The notes beneath the pieces are model-generated. The model saw nothing but the letters and a program-made list of their open reading frames with translations. It was not told the origin of the DNA and ran no database searches. Shown here one piece after another: positions 23,601 through 35,338 of a DNA stretch of 64,000 nucleotides. Position numbers and translations under genes: made by a program. Source of the stretch: Circinella umbellata (taxonomy: Eukaryota; Mucoromycota; Mucoromycetes; Mucorales; Lichtheimiaceae). Position 1 is the stretch's first letter; each line of letters begins with the position of its first letter. The stretch covers positions 186,001-250,000 of the forward strand of contig JAIWNF010000058.1 of assembly GCA_025093555.1 (NCBI GenBank), given 5' to 3'.

Positions 23601-26100
23601 TAGTAGGTACAACAAGTTTATCTTCTGACGATGATAATGATAAATGTTGTCCACCTCCACTTCCATTATCCAAAACAGAATAAGCAGATGAAGTAAGACT
23701 GCTTGGTGAATTACTATTATCTTTAATAGTAGTATTCACATTATTATTGTTACTATTACCACTGGCAATACTTTTCTTCTCAAGCATTTTTTCTAATATA
23801 ACAATACGAGATTCATATTTCTATAACATATAATAATTAATTACTTAAAACTTTACATGAATCATTTTATTTAAACATTTTTCTTCAACAAATACCTTTG
23901 CTTTTTCTTCCGCATCAAAAAGTGCTTTACTCTTTTGACGAAGTTCCATTTCCATTGAGTTAAATGATAAAAGGGCACGTTCTTTACTAAATGGAGATGA
24001 CATGGTTCCTTTATATTCATTAGCAGTAGATCCATCGGAAGTACCCGTTGAAAAAACTATATATATTAAAGCAATAAATTATTTTTTAATTGGTTCAAAA
24101 GAACGATAAGATTACCATAAATGATAATGATAATAATAACATATAGAAATACTATACCTGTTGTTTCTAATGCCTTAAAAAATTCTGCACGTAATCCATC
24201 AAGTTGTTGGGACATAACATGTAACAAATCAACAAATCTATCTGTACCACGAGTAATAGAACTTTGTTGCATTGTGGTATGTTTGGAGTTTTGAATATGT
24301 CGAGAATTATCTGATGGACTTGATCCTCTTTTTAATATATTAGAAAATGATATTCTTCTATTAGATATTGAAGAAGATCTGTTTTGATGTTGTGAAGAAC
24401 CATAGTATTGTCCAAGAATACGAATGAAATCTGTATATATAATGTGTATGTATGTATGAGAAAGAGAGAAAAATCCAAAAAAAAATTTTAACATCCTTTA
24501 CCAATAATATCTTTTCGAGTAATATCGAATTTATTCTGTTGTGCACTGATAGTTGAAACTTCACAATGAGTTGTGGATTCACTTTCAATATCTAATTAAA
24601 AAAAAGAAGTGTATAAGCTTTTTCTTCAATTTTTTTTAAAACAGTTTTTCTTAAAGAATACGATATAATTTACCTTTGACTTCAAATGGTAATGTGCGTA
24701 ATATATTACGAACAAAGTCTTCACGCCGTTTTGTTTCTTCAGTCCGATATCCAGCAAGTAGATCAGCAATGGCATTAGCACTTTCTGCAAGTATCTATAT
24801 ATACATATAATAATTAAAACTAAATTGATAATAATAATAAAGGAAGGAGAAATATTATTGCCAACAACTCACTGTATTATATTCTTTACGTCGAACTACT
24901 TCAATCAAAAGATATCCCTATACAAATATAATGAATAAATAAGACTTTATTCTTACATCTAGTTAATTATAATAATATAAGAAACAAACTTACATAAGCA
25001 AATATGATTTCTTGAAGTGCTTCTAAATCCATTGTATAATTCTCATCTTGAAAAGTTGAAAACCATTTATTGGCATCTTCTATTCTTGGTGCAACGGCAG
25101 CAATTTCACTTTGTAATTGTGATACAATTCCCATATTTTCCAAAAATCGTTCAATACTTTTCCGTTTGGCTAATATTAATGTTACTACTTTCTGTCGAAG
25201 AGTTGTTTCATATCCATGTAACTTGGGTAAATAATCATGGATATGAATTTCTGCAAGATGGCTGAACGCTTCAAGCGTTTTTTTGGCATGAGATGTAAGT
25301 GTTGTTGTTGTTGAATGAATGTTCGTACTACCACTTGCTCCTGATTGAACCCCAACATCTGTTGCCAATGTTGATCCAGTGGATAAACTTGATGCAGTGG
25401 TAGCGATGATGTTGATACTGTTATTGGTATTATTAGTAAGAGATGATATAGGAACATGTAATAATTCGGATATTTTGTTATAAACACGACTTAAATCTCG
25501 TTTGATTTTTTCTCTTAGAAACTGTGCTTTTTGTAAAATTTCTTGTATATCTAATACAACTGCATCCAGTGACTGTAAATCCTGATCTTCTGTGATTTGT
25601 TTTTGTAAATCCTTTTCATAATGTTTTAAATCAGTCGATAAATCATGTAATTCTTGTAGTTCCTGACCCAATGTTGTACATAATTCACGAGCTCCATTTT
25701 TCGCTTTATCAATTCGTAATGTATCAATGAAATCCATTAATAATCGCTCTCCTTCTTTTTCATTATGAGCGTTATTATTGTTGCTGATAATGATATTTTT
25801 TAAAATGACTGGATGAAGTCTGATATTTTGCAATACTGTCAAATTCAGTTCGGTTGCTTCCACAAGAGAAGAATGTTTAGCAAGTTCTTTTTCAGCAAAG
25901 GATGAAAAGGTTGTAATGTTTTGATTGGCTATATAACTATGAGATTCAAGATTTGTCATAGCAACATTAATTGCCATACTTTGCATCTTCTGTTCATTGA
26001 CTGTATCTTTTGATAATTGTGCATGTGTTGATAATGTTTGAATTAATATCTAAATAATTTTATTTGTTTATTTAAAAAAATGGTCAATTTGGCAATATAA

Positions 26101-26131
<31 letters not shown>

Positions 26132-26954
26132 TCTCCAACAAATAAAATATACCAAATAAATATAAAGATATAGCTTACTTGACTATATGAATCAAAATCA
26201 CTAAATAATTCTAGATAAAGTTGGCATGTTTCTACAAGATTTGGACTTGTAATCCCTTTGACACGTGCCAATGTGTGAACTGATGAAGATCCTATTATAA
26301 TCATTATTTTTTAGGTTTCCATAATTATTATTATTGAAAAAAAAATTGCCCTACGAAATCAAAACAAAGAATAAAGAAGAACTGGGAATAGATATTATAC
26401 CGTCAAAAGGAGGAATTTTTTGTTCAAGACTTGGCGTTTCCAAGTCAAGTAATTTAATCACTTCATCTTCTGCTGCATTGAGGTAGTGTCGATCATAAAC
26501 AAATACCAAATATTCTTTCTATAGTTATCATTCATTATAGTTTCATTTATATATATATGCATAAGTAAATATATTAATATTAAATAATTTTGTTATAGCA
26601 ACAAACTTACATCACCCGTGGCAGTGATAACTTCGTTCAACTGACTTGCTTTCACTTGAGTACCAAAGCTTGTCATCAGAATCTGACAGTCAATGGGAAC
26701 TCCTGTATACTTTTCAATACTACGTTTAAATTCTTCGAGACTAAAATGTATTCCATAATTTTTTTTTTGTTCTCTATTAACAACATTTCTCTCTCTCTTT
26801 TTTTTTTTTATCTTTAGCGATTCAAATAAAAACAAAAGAAGCTGCGGAACAAGAACAGGAACTTTTTTTTATATATTTATATATACCTATCTATTGTGGC
26901 ATTTTGGCTCGACCAACGTACATGTCGGCCAGTCTCAGCCCTATATATCTTCAT
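20655..26954 (-). CDS. ATG11: Autophagy-related protein 11 (Atg11 scaffold)
   Basis: Twenty-one exons on the minus strand encode about 1488 residues. They run 26887-26954, 26611-26740, 26401-26518, 26179-26291, 24994-26049, 24873-24917, 24674-24794, 24502-24591, 24158-24430, 23896-24056, 23467-23820, 23249-23365, 23078-23155, 22762-22995, 22610-22681, 22457-22519, 22218-22382, 21745-22108, 21612-21663, 21320-21509, 20655-21257. All phases join. The N-terminus MKIYRAETGRHVRWSS plus the CQILMTSFGTQVK block is the ubiquitin-like start of Atg11/FIP200. A long helical and coiled-coil body follows. The C-terminal Atg11 domain is at about 1226-1310 (FQTGDVALFLPTR, ITSITEHTVNVA, SNPYGLTEGLTYYHLEVENW). 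A Ser/Thr/Asn-rich tail of about 180 residues is extra. Role: scaffold that recruits cargo receptors and the Atg1 kinase for selective autophagy. The exon ending at 23467 could instead read through a GTAAAA donor. Confidence 0.9.
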
Positions 26955-27285
26955 TGTAACAACCTCAAAAACCTTTTATTTTTTTTTCTAGTCTTGAACA
27001 AATTCAAAATTTGGTTTAAAAAAGTGAAATTAAGAAAAAGAAAAAAAAAAGAGTTGTGAATGAATAATAAAACTTTGGGGATTATAAAAATTGAAAGTTT
27101 TATGTGGTGTTTTGAATTACGCATGACAACTGACTTTTAAGCCAATTTTGTGTGTAACATCCAATCAACAAATTATGTTTTCGCATAGTAAAAAAAATAA
27201 AGGAGAAACTAATTCTTTATCATTGTAAATTATTATTGAAAAAATGTTAAAGGAATATGTTATTGAGATAATGCTTCTCCTATCT
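26955..27285. other. Spacer between Atg11 start and F-box gene end
   Basis: About 330 AT-rich bases. They hold the Atg11 promoter on the minus strand and the F-box gene 3' UTR. I see no other feature. Confidence 0.4.
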
Positions 27286-29334
27286 CTAATAGTTGGTACA
27301 ACGCCATCTCCATTGTCCGGATAAGAAAGAAGAAGATGGTGATGACGACAATATCAATGGATGATGAGTAAAAATAAATTCATCATCAAGTCTTGAAATA
27401 TGTTTGGACTGTGATGGATCAGTTGGAGTAGCAATATCATCTAATAAATCGCATCTAATATGACCTACTCGACCTAATCGTAATACTTGAAGTAAATGAA
27501 GTGATGTTAACCAACGTCGTATCAATTCAGGTTCACGATCAACAATTTTTCCACAATTGTAAACCGTTAATTTACGTAAATTACTCAAGGATCCAATTGT
27601 TCGTGCGGTAGCAGTACTAATCCATGAATGATATAATGATAATTCTCTTAATCTGGGAACATGAGATGGTAACAAGCCACGTAACACATCAACAGTATCT
27701 TCATCTTGATCTTGCCATATTTTTTCTTCTTCTTCTTCCGCTTGTTTCTTTTTCTTTTTTTGTTGCATTAATAATCTTTCATCACCTAATGAAAGATAAT
27801 GATGACCTCCAGTTGTCCCTCCGATTCCTCCGGCGACTGAAGTTGCTGACGATAGAATTGGTGATGATGATGATGAACATGCTGCTGCTTTACGCATTTC
27901 CATTCTGAGTTCAAGTATTTCTAGATTGGGTACACATGTAAACAATTGTGTTAATGCTGACTTTGAAACAACAGGATAACAAAGGCGTAATTCGACCAAT
28001 CCTTTAAAGTTACAAAGAGTTGCCAATGATCGATCCGTTAAATAAAGTTGATGTTCAGTCCGTGAGAGTTGCTGTCGTTGTAATTGTTTCAGCTGTAATT
28101 TTTGCTGTTGCTGAGATGATGACTTGATATCGTTACCATTATTGATGGAGCTATTGTCATTCCTGTTATTACCATTGTTTTTCTTATTTAAAGAATGCAT
28201 CATATTTCCATTATTAATAGGTGATGTAGATCGTCGTCGTTGTAATGTACCTGATGGTGATGCACATGGTGAAACAAGACGAGCGCCTCCTCCTCCTGTT
28301 GCTATAGTGGTAGGAGATGATTTTAGATATCGTGGATGAAAATCTAATTTAGGTGATAAATCAAGTCGACGTAAAGAAGCTGGATTTAATTTTTCCACAA
28401 TCTCATCCACATTTCCTCCAGTACGTAATTGTGTCAATCGGAAATCTTCTAATGTATGGAATCGTTCCAAGGTACGTATAATACCTACAAGCACTTGAGG
28501 TTCTTGACATGACAGATGTAATTGTTTTAAATTTTTTGCATATTGTTGCATACATAACAAGGTCAAGTTGGTCAACTCGATATTAAGCATCTTGAGAGAT
28601 AATAATCGTTTCCCACAATTTTTTAATAACATTTGAAGAACAGGTTGTGTAATGATACAAGAGGATATATCCAAATGAGTAAGATGATGTAATCGTCCAG
28701 CAATAGCACGACAACTGTCAATTTCAAAATGTTGATAACGTAATGATAACGATTCAATTTGACTACATCGTCCCACGATAAATTGTAAAGTGGATTCTGA
28801 AAGTGTTAGACTCATTGAAGGGACTTTGGACATATCCATAGCCAATGATGATAAATTGTGTGAAGGTCGCATTTGATATAAATGATCTCGTTGTTCAAAA
28901 GGCCATAATGTATCGTTAGTTGTATTCCCATATCGATTTAATTCGAGTTGTTTTATTTGTGGTAATGAACAAGCTACCATACAAAGTGCTTCTGGTGTTA
29001 TGCACCAACACCCACTTAAATTAACTTGTTGGATCGTCTTGAGTTGTAAATTGTTATTATTACTATTATTATTATTTGTTGTAGTAGTAGTAGTCATTGC
29101 TTTTAGTTCACCAGGTAGTTGAATTGAAATTCCACAATTACGTAATATAGTAACAAGAATACCATTGGTTATACGATCCCCATGATGTGAAAGATCAAGT
29201 GGTGACCAGCACCAAGGATTATTGTAAAGTAAATTATGCATGCGTCGACATGTTATTGAAAGTTGACATTTGTCAGTAACATGAGTGACAAAACGTAAAA
29301 TATTAAGAACTAACTCGGACGGAAGTGTTTCCAT
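27286..29334 (-). CDS. F-box/leucine-rich-repeat protein
   Basis: A single exon of 682 residues, the longest uninterrupted frame in the window. The F-box is at the very N-terminus (METLPSELVLNILRFV, then CQLSITCRRMHNLLY). Irregular leucine-rich repeats run through most of the protein (for example LTHLDISSCIITQPVLQMLL, LRKLTVYNCGKI). Low-complexity Asn/Ser/Gln insertions split the repeat array near residues 335-425 and again near 485-545. Known role of the family: substrate adaptor of an SCF ubiquitin ligase, binding Skp1 through the F-box and substrate through the repeats. The substrate cannot be inferred. The lack of introns contrasts with intron-rich neighbours. Confidence 0.87.
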   Translation of the reverse strand: METLPSELVLNILRFVTHVTDKCQLSITCRRMHNLLYNNPWCWSPLDLSHHGDRITNGILVTILRNCGISIQLPGELKAMTTTTTTNNNNSNNNNLQLKTIQQVNLSGCWCITPEALCMVACSLPQIKQLELNRYGNTTNDTLWPFEQRDHLYQMRPSHNLSSLAMDMSKVPSMSLTLSESTLQFIVGRCSQIESLSLRYQHFEIDSCRAIAGRLHHLTHLDISSCIITQPVLQMLLKNCGKRLLSLKMLNIELTNLTLLCMQQYAKNLKQLHLSCQEPQVLVGIIRTLERFHTLEDFRLTQLRTGGNVDEIVEKLNPASLRRLDLSPKLDFHPRYLKSSPTTIATGGGGARLVSPCASPSGTLQRRRSTSPINNGNMMHSLNKKNNGNNRNDNSSINNGNDIKSSSQQQQKLQLKQLQRQQLSRTEHQLYLTDRSLATLCNFKGLVELRLCYPVVSKSALTQLFTCVPNLEILELRMEMRKAAACSSSSSPILSSATSVAGGIGGTTGGHHYLSLGDERLLMQQKKKKKQAEEEEEKIWQDQDEDTVDVLRGLLPSHVPRLRELSLYHSWISTATARTIGSLSNLRKLTVYNCGKIVDREPELIRRWLTSLHLLQVLRLGRVGHIRCDLLDDIATPTDPSQSKHISRLDDEFIFTHHPLILSSSPSSSFLSGQWRWRCTNY

Positions 29335-31437
29335 ATGTTTTGATTTTTTAAGAAAAATTTTTAAAGTGTTATGGAATAAATAATTAGAGTATATATAAAA
29401 GGAAGCAAGTGTGATTGATTGACTTTAACTGTACCTCTCTTTTCCTTACATCTACCCCCACCCCCCCTTGTTTCACAAGGTCATGCTACATTTTTGTTTT
29501 ACCCAACAAAAAACTTTGCCAGTCAATAAATCAAATAAAGATGGGATGTACCTTATTTTTATTATTGTTACTTTTTTTAAAAACCCTCCATTTACTTCCT
29601 TGATTTATTAATACACATTTGATATGAGACAATTAGTAATTGTCTGCATGGTAAAGTACGTGTACTATACATATATTCGTCCTTCCTGGATATTATCTGC
29701 ACATTTCAATCACACTTATAAAGAAGAATTGATGCTATAATAATAAACGCATGGTATTACATTGGTAATACAGAATATATATATAGTTGTCTTATCAAAG
29801 ATGATAAGGATTTTTTATTACCAAAACCAAAATAATTCCCCCCATCTTAAATTTAAATGTGGCCATATAGCTTTTTTATTTTATCATTTTTTTAGCATAC
29901 GTAACAATAACAAGAGTAATTTACATAGAAATTAGGTTTAGAACTATAAAACTACTATAATAAAAACTAAAGCTAAAACTAGCTTAGAAAGACATGGTTT
30001 ATACGTAGAAAAATTAAAGATGAGTATTTTTATATACAATTGGTCAAACAATATATCAAAGAAATTGAAGTCTTCCTATTATATGAGTCCACTGTTATTA
30101 ATATATCAATACGTATTTATATTACTTTTAATTATTCAAGTGATACTTGAACGATGACTTCATATTACACTCCAGGCCTGGGTACTATGTCCTTAATAGG
30201 CTAAAATTAAATTGTCACATGACATTGGTTTACGTCCAAACCAATAATGTCAGGAAGCGGCATAATTTCATGGTACAAAATCAGTTTGATTTGATGTCAA
30301 AACATAATATTCATATTGTTTGATATATAAAGGGGAGATAAATTATGTATCCTTAATAATAACTTATTTTTTGATACGAATACTTTATGGTCTACTAATA
30401 TATATACTTTATTTATTATTATTATTATTCCTATGATTTATTTTTGGTAGATGAACATTGGAAAGGGATTCAATTGTTGGTTGATGAGTCTCGCAAGATG
30501 ATGTCGGTTATTGAGATAATATAATAGTCTGGATAGAATGGTAAAGATACAGTGGTAGTAATAGTGTATCTGTCTAGTAGAAGATAGTATACATGTTTAT
30601 AAGCAGCAGCAGCTAATGATTATCAATAAATATATATTCCAGGAGACAACAGGGTGTGTAATAAGTCATTTCTCAGTCAAGTATAGACTGATATGCTAAA
30701 CTTATTTACCAGGTATTATATTTTGATATAACGACTCATCTACTACTAGCAGAATGTTGTTTTTCTGGATATTTATTAATGGTAAGAAGATTACTTGTAC
30801 AATTTATAGTTAATCAAAATGCATGAAAGTCATAAAATAAACTGTAGATAAGTAATGCATAAGTGCATAACCGAGTCAGCGGAAAAATCATGTAAAGCAA
30901 AAAAAAAGACCCGGTGGTAATTCGTATCCAAAAAAAAAATTGAGACGGTACTCTGTCAAAAGCCTTTTACATAATGTTTCTTCTTTTATTCTAACTAGTT
31001 TTTTTTTGAGTACGTACTCAAAACATATTTGTGGAGAAATAAATTAAATATCTCAAAAGTAATTGAACCTATCGTCAAAGATTTGTTGAAGAAGGATTCA
31101 TTTTCAATAAGAAGAAGGTTATTAAAGAAGCAACTAAAAAGTGAATCTCTGATTTTTTTGTGCCTTTACTGTATGCCTATATGAGAAACGTAAAAGTAAA
31201 CTTTAAGTATATATTATGCAACTATGGTAGCTCACAAATATATACATTGTATATATTCTCTTTTGAGAGAACTGGATAATATTAAAGAATTTGTAAACTT
31301 GGTTATTATGAAATCACATAAATTTTTTATTGCTAAGCAAAAAGTAAAATAAAAATAAAAATAAAAAGATTTCTAGTCACGTGAACTGAAAAAAAACCTC
31401 TTTATTATATTTAAATAAAAAATCAAGAAAAAAAAAA
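29335..31437. other. 2.1-kb intergenic region with small palindromes
   Basis: AT-rich, no coding signal on either strand. Two small symmetric structures stand out. One is a hairpin near 30219-30252 (GACATTGGTTT, 6-base loop, complement with a 2-base bulge). The other is a perfect 20-bp palindrome near 31003-31022 (TTTTGAGTACGTACTCAAAA). Their role is unknown. Confidence 0.4.
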
Positions 31438-31511
31438 ACTTTAATATAAGGTTTCGGTTAAGACATGTGATCCGAGATCAAAAGATCCTGTGTTCGAATC
31501 CTTGCAAAAGT
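31438..31511 (+). ncRNA. tRNA-like sequence (pseudo-tRNA or SINE head)
   Basis: A consensus B box GTTCGAATCC is present at about 31492. A serine/leucine-type A-box end, GGTTAAGAC, lies about 40 bases before it. ACTTTAA at the start can pair partly (5 of 7) with CAAAAGT at the end. The anticodon and T stems pair poorly, so this is unlikely to be a working tRNA. It may be a decayed tRNA or the head of a tRNA-derived SINE. Confidence 0.3.
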
Positions 31512-31562
31512 CATTATTTAAATAGTCAAAAATTTTTAAAAAAAAAAGATAAAAAGCTTTGG

Positions 31563-31650
31563 GGTGATGATGATTAATATTTGGTCCGTGTTACTGAAAG
31601 CGGATTAAGACCCCGCGTTCATGTCGAGTAATTTGACCTACACTGAACCT
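31563..31650 (+). ncRNA. C/D box snoRNA, U18-like
   Basis: C box GTGATGA at 31564-31570. D' box CTGA at 31594-31597 is preceded directly by TTGGTCCGTGTT, an antisense element that matches the large-subunit rRNA sequence AACACGGACCAA. D box CTGA is at 31643-31646. The antisense, its spacing from the C box and its position before D' match U18 as I know it from yeast and human, which guides 2'-O-methylation of that 25S/28S segment (yeast A649/C650). It is intergenic here, not in an intron. Terminal stem pairing is weak by eye, so the ends are approximate. Confidence 0.78.
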
Positions 31651-31777
31651 TTGAAAAATATATTCATATAGAGCTTTTTATTTTATTATCATTACCCTTT
31701 CTTTTTTTTTCTCATTGAAAAAAGAAAAAGGTCTAATAGCAAGAGAATTCAATTGCATTTTATGATAAAAATTAATA

Positions 31778-32766
31778 ATGGCAAAACAACGCCTTAAACA
31801 ATTTCATAATTCTATAATTACAGAAAGTTCAACACCTATATCTTGTCCTTCTACAACTACAAAGGTTTCTTTTTTTAAAAAAAAATTCTCTCTCTTTTTT
31901 TACACAAACAACAGCTTTGTTTATTTATTTTCTTTCTTTTTTTTTTGAAATAAATTAAGGGGTCTATAAATCACAAACGACAATCAACAAACGACGAAAA
32001 TCCATTAACAAGTCTCAGTAACATTTCAAAAATGACAGCAACTTTACCACAAAAACAAGAATTGTCAGATGTCGTAGTTGATCCGTTACCTAGCAACAAA
32101 ACACGTAAACGATCTTTACAACAACAGCCAACCAAGAGTCCAAGGTTTGTAAAGTCCATTGGTTTGCTCTTTACTTTTCTTTTTTTTTTAAAAAGGAATT
32201 TCAAATTATCCAATGTTTTTTTTTTCTTATCAAAACAAATTTATATTGATAATAATAGGTTATCACAAGAACGCAAGCAATGGTCACTAAGCGACTTTGA
32301 AATAGGTCGTGCATTAGGTAAAGGCAACTTTGGACAAGTATATCTTGCAAGAGAAAAACAAAGTGGATTTGTAGTTGCACTTAAAGTTTTATATAAAAAG
32401 GCTCTTGCGGATAGTAAAGTAGAACGACAACTTCGTAGAGAAGTAGAAATCCAGGGAAATTTACGGTAAAAAAAAAAAACCAACCATTATATATTAATTA
32501 ATAATATACTATATGTGTATGTATACTCAATTAAAAAGTATCAATTTAGTCATCCCAATATTTTACGACTGTATGGTTATTTTCATGACGAAACACGTGT
32601 ATTCTTAATATTGGAATTAGCAGCAAAAGGTGAATTATATAAAGAATTACAAGCACAAAAGAAATTTCCAGAGGAGGTGGCTGCACGGGTAAGCAAAAAC
32701 AAAAACATTCATTGTTTGATTCAAAGATAAAGAAAAAAAAAAGTGTTTATAGTTAGCATGATTCAA

Positions 32767-32799
<33 letters not shown>

Positions 32800-33472
32800 G
32801 TATGTTGCACAAATGGCAAATGCATTACTTTATTTGCATGGTAAACGAGTTATCCATCGTGATATCAAACCAGAAAATCTACTACTTGGTTTAAAAGGAG
32901 AATTGAAAATCGGTGATTTTGGTTGGTCTGTCAAGACAGGTGTTACAGAGTATGATTTCTGTTTTTTTTTAATCTACTGATAAAAAGCTATTTACTGTGA
33001 GGAATAAGATTTCACCATTATTATGCAAAATTTAATAGAAGCCGACGACGAAAAACATTATGTGGAACATTAGATTATTTACCACCAGAAATTGTAGAAG
33101 GACGAAGTCATAATGAAAAGGTTGATTTATGGTCACTTGGTATTTTATTATACGAAATGTTATGTGGAAACCCTCCTTTTGAAGAGGAAAATAGTTATGA
33201 AACAACGTATCGTCGAATAATTCATGTGGACTTACAAATTCCAGATCATGTTAGTAAAGAAGCATCCGATCTTATAAAAAAGGTAAATTGTTATATTAGT
33301 AAAATAAATTTGAAAAAAAGCAAACTTTTATTAACATTTTTTTCACAAGCTATTGGTATATAAATCTGTTGAAAGATTACCATTACGAAGCGTCATTTTA
33401 CATCCATTTGTTACCAAACATGTACAACAAGCAAAACGTGCATCATCTTCTTCTTCGTCATCAACTCGATAA
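31778..33472 (+). CDS. Aurora-type mitotic serine/threonine kinase
   Basis: Seven exons, 31778-31864, 31960-32144, 32259-32465, 32550-32688, 32801-32949, 33039-33282 and 33350-33472, encode 377 residues. The kinase domain follows a basic N-terminal extension of about 100 residues. It starts [20 protein letters not shown], has the ATP lysine in VVALKVLY, the catalytic loop [11 protein letters not shown] and DFGW. The Aurora activation loop reads [15 protein letters not shown], and Aurora-specific stretches include [17 protein letters not shown]. Role: chromosome passenger complex kinase controlling kinetochore attachment and cytokinesis. Two introns use GTTT donors. The intron before 32801 ends in a long TA repeat. 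Confidence 0.95.
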
Positions 33473-33999
33473 ATTATTATTATAATTTAAGAATTATTAG
33501 TTTTCTTTTTATATGTTATTCGTTACTTTTCATTTTCACTTTTTATTTTTGGTTCCATCCAGAATTTGCTTATGTTGTTATCATTCCCTCCAATCTCTTC
33601 ATTTTCATCCTCTCAAAAATGATAATTCTGTAGCCTTTTCACTTTCATCCCATTTTTCATGGAGAAAAAATCCATGATAACAAATAAAAGCCCTATGTAT
33701 ATAGATTTTCAACCAAATAAATTATAACTATGTAACTTTCGTCATCTTTTAGTATTCATAGTTTCCTCCCCCCCCTCACATTTAAATGAATAGATATAAA
33801 ATAAAAAGAATATTTTCAAGTAAAAGTATAGTGCAGAAAAAAAAACCAGAGGGCAAACCAAATCAGCCATTGTATTTCTTTTTTTTTTTGTTCAATAAAA
33901 AAACTCGTAATAATGAAGTCAATACATAAAATCTGCCTATCGATTTAAATATACCCGCTAAACTAATGATATGATTACTTCACATTCATTCGCAATTGT
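33473..33999. other. Convergent 3' region between Aurora kinase and eS26
   Basis: AT-rich; T and A runs and AATAAA-like signals. I see no gene. Confidence 0.4.
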
Positions 34000-34928
34000 T
34001 TACTTCTATTAAATTTTAAATACAATTGTAAAGTAAAATTAATATAACAGTTTTTTTTTTACTTTTGACAACAACTCCATTCTCTCTCTTCCATCAAAAA
34101 ATAATAACTTACGCGAGTGAAGCGGAATCGTGGGGGAGGAGTACGAACGCGACGGTCAACAACGGAACGAACACGAACGACACGAGCGTGAATAGCGCAA
34201 GAAACACAGTAGTGAAGCTTCACGTAAAGTTTGGGAATGGCATATTCCTCATAAACGGAAGCTTCTTGAAGATCACGGACAGCGGCGGCTTCGACCATGT
34301 TACGGACATTGAAGCGCTTGATAGCCTTGTCCTATAATAGTGATAATAAAAATATGTTTGTTTGTTGAGTATTTCAAAACATTATTAAAATTAAAAAGCT
34401 TTCCCCCCTTCAACTAAATTAATTATTAGTTTTTACCTTGGGAACACAGCGAGAGCAGTTAATGCAGCGAACAAACTTGTTATGGCCACGGCCGTGCTTG
34501 TTGCGTCCGTTATTTCTTCTCTTGCAAGTCTAAAATACATTATTTTATATTGACATGACCCATTAAAAATATATGGACCAAAAAAGGAGAAAACCGTTGG
34601 TAAGTAAAATAATTTATAAATTATTATTATTATAATTATTATATCATCCTTCTTGTCCCTTTTCCTCCACTCCCACTTTTCTCCAATGGAGATGTGTTTT
34701 ATTTTATTTTTCCAATTCTCCAATTCCAAACGTTTTATTTTTCTTTTATCCAATTATGTTGAGAATATTATATCCAAATGGTCGTTCGTTAATAATAATA
34801 ATGAAAATAATCCGATTTCATGGTTGATTGATTGATAATGTTGATGGATGGATAGACGTTTGGATGATTGGATGGAAGTGAGAATGGAGGATGGACGAGG
34901 ATTTTCGAATGGGATTGTTACGCACCAT
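34000..34928 (-). CDS. RPS26: 40S ribosomal protein eS26
   Basis: The first exon appears to be just the start codon (34926-34928, ATG|GTGCGT), then 34437-34529 and 34113-34331. This gives [20 protein letters not shown] and on through [39 protein letters not shown] and RTPPPRFRF, all diagnostic of eS26, with its four zinc cysteines. The 3' end is uncertain. A GTAAGT donor at 34112 can splice to an AG at 34006, adding Lys and a stop (106 residues). Without splicing, the frame reads on to a stop at 34059. The first intron is long for this genome (396 bases). Role: small-subunit protein at the mRNA exit channel. Confidence 0.9.
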
Positions 34929-35338
34929 ATTACGGAAAAAGAGGTAGAACTATGGATTCATTCATCAGGGCCTTTTGCTCACTATCAAGTCCGAACCCAA
35001 AAAGGAAACTGCCCGAGTATATAATTTATCATCTCGCGCCGCATGCTAAACCTTAGATTATTTCTACCTTTATTTCTTTTTTTCTAATATATTTAATATT
35101 ATAGTTATTATGATATACTCATAATTGTCGCTATTATAGAAAAAATTAACAATTAATCACCATACTATCACCATAACAACAACCATAGCAACAAAAAAAA
35201 AACTTTGAATTATATATATGTAAAATATAATGATTATATATAAAAAAGAGAATAGTGATAGTAGGATGGTAATAAGAATAACAATAAAAATATGGAGTAA
35301 ATGTGTCTAGGTATAATATTATAAAATATATATTCTTT
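34929..35338. other. Promoter region of eS26
   Basis: About 400 bases upstream of eS26 on the minus strand. A GC-rich patch near 35030-35045 (TCGCGCCGCATGC) stands out from the AT-rich background and may be a ribosomal-protein promoter element. The distal part is the 3' UTR of the AN1 gene. I see no other gene. Confidence 0.35.
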
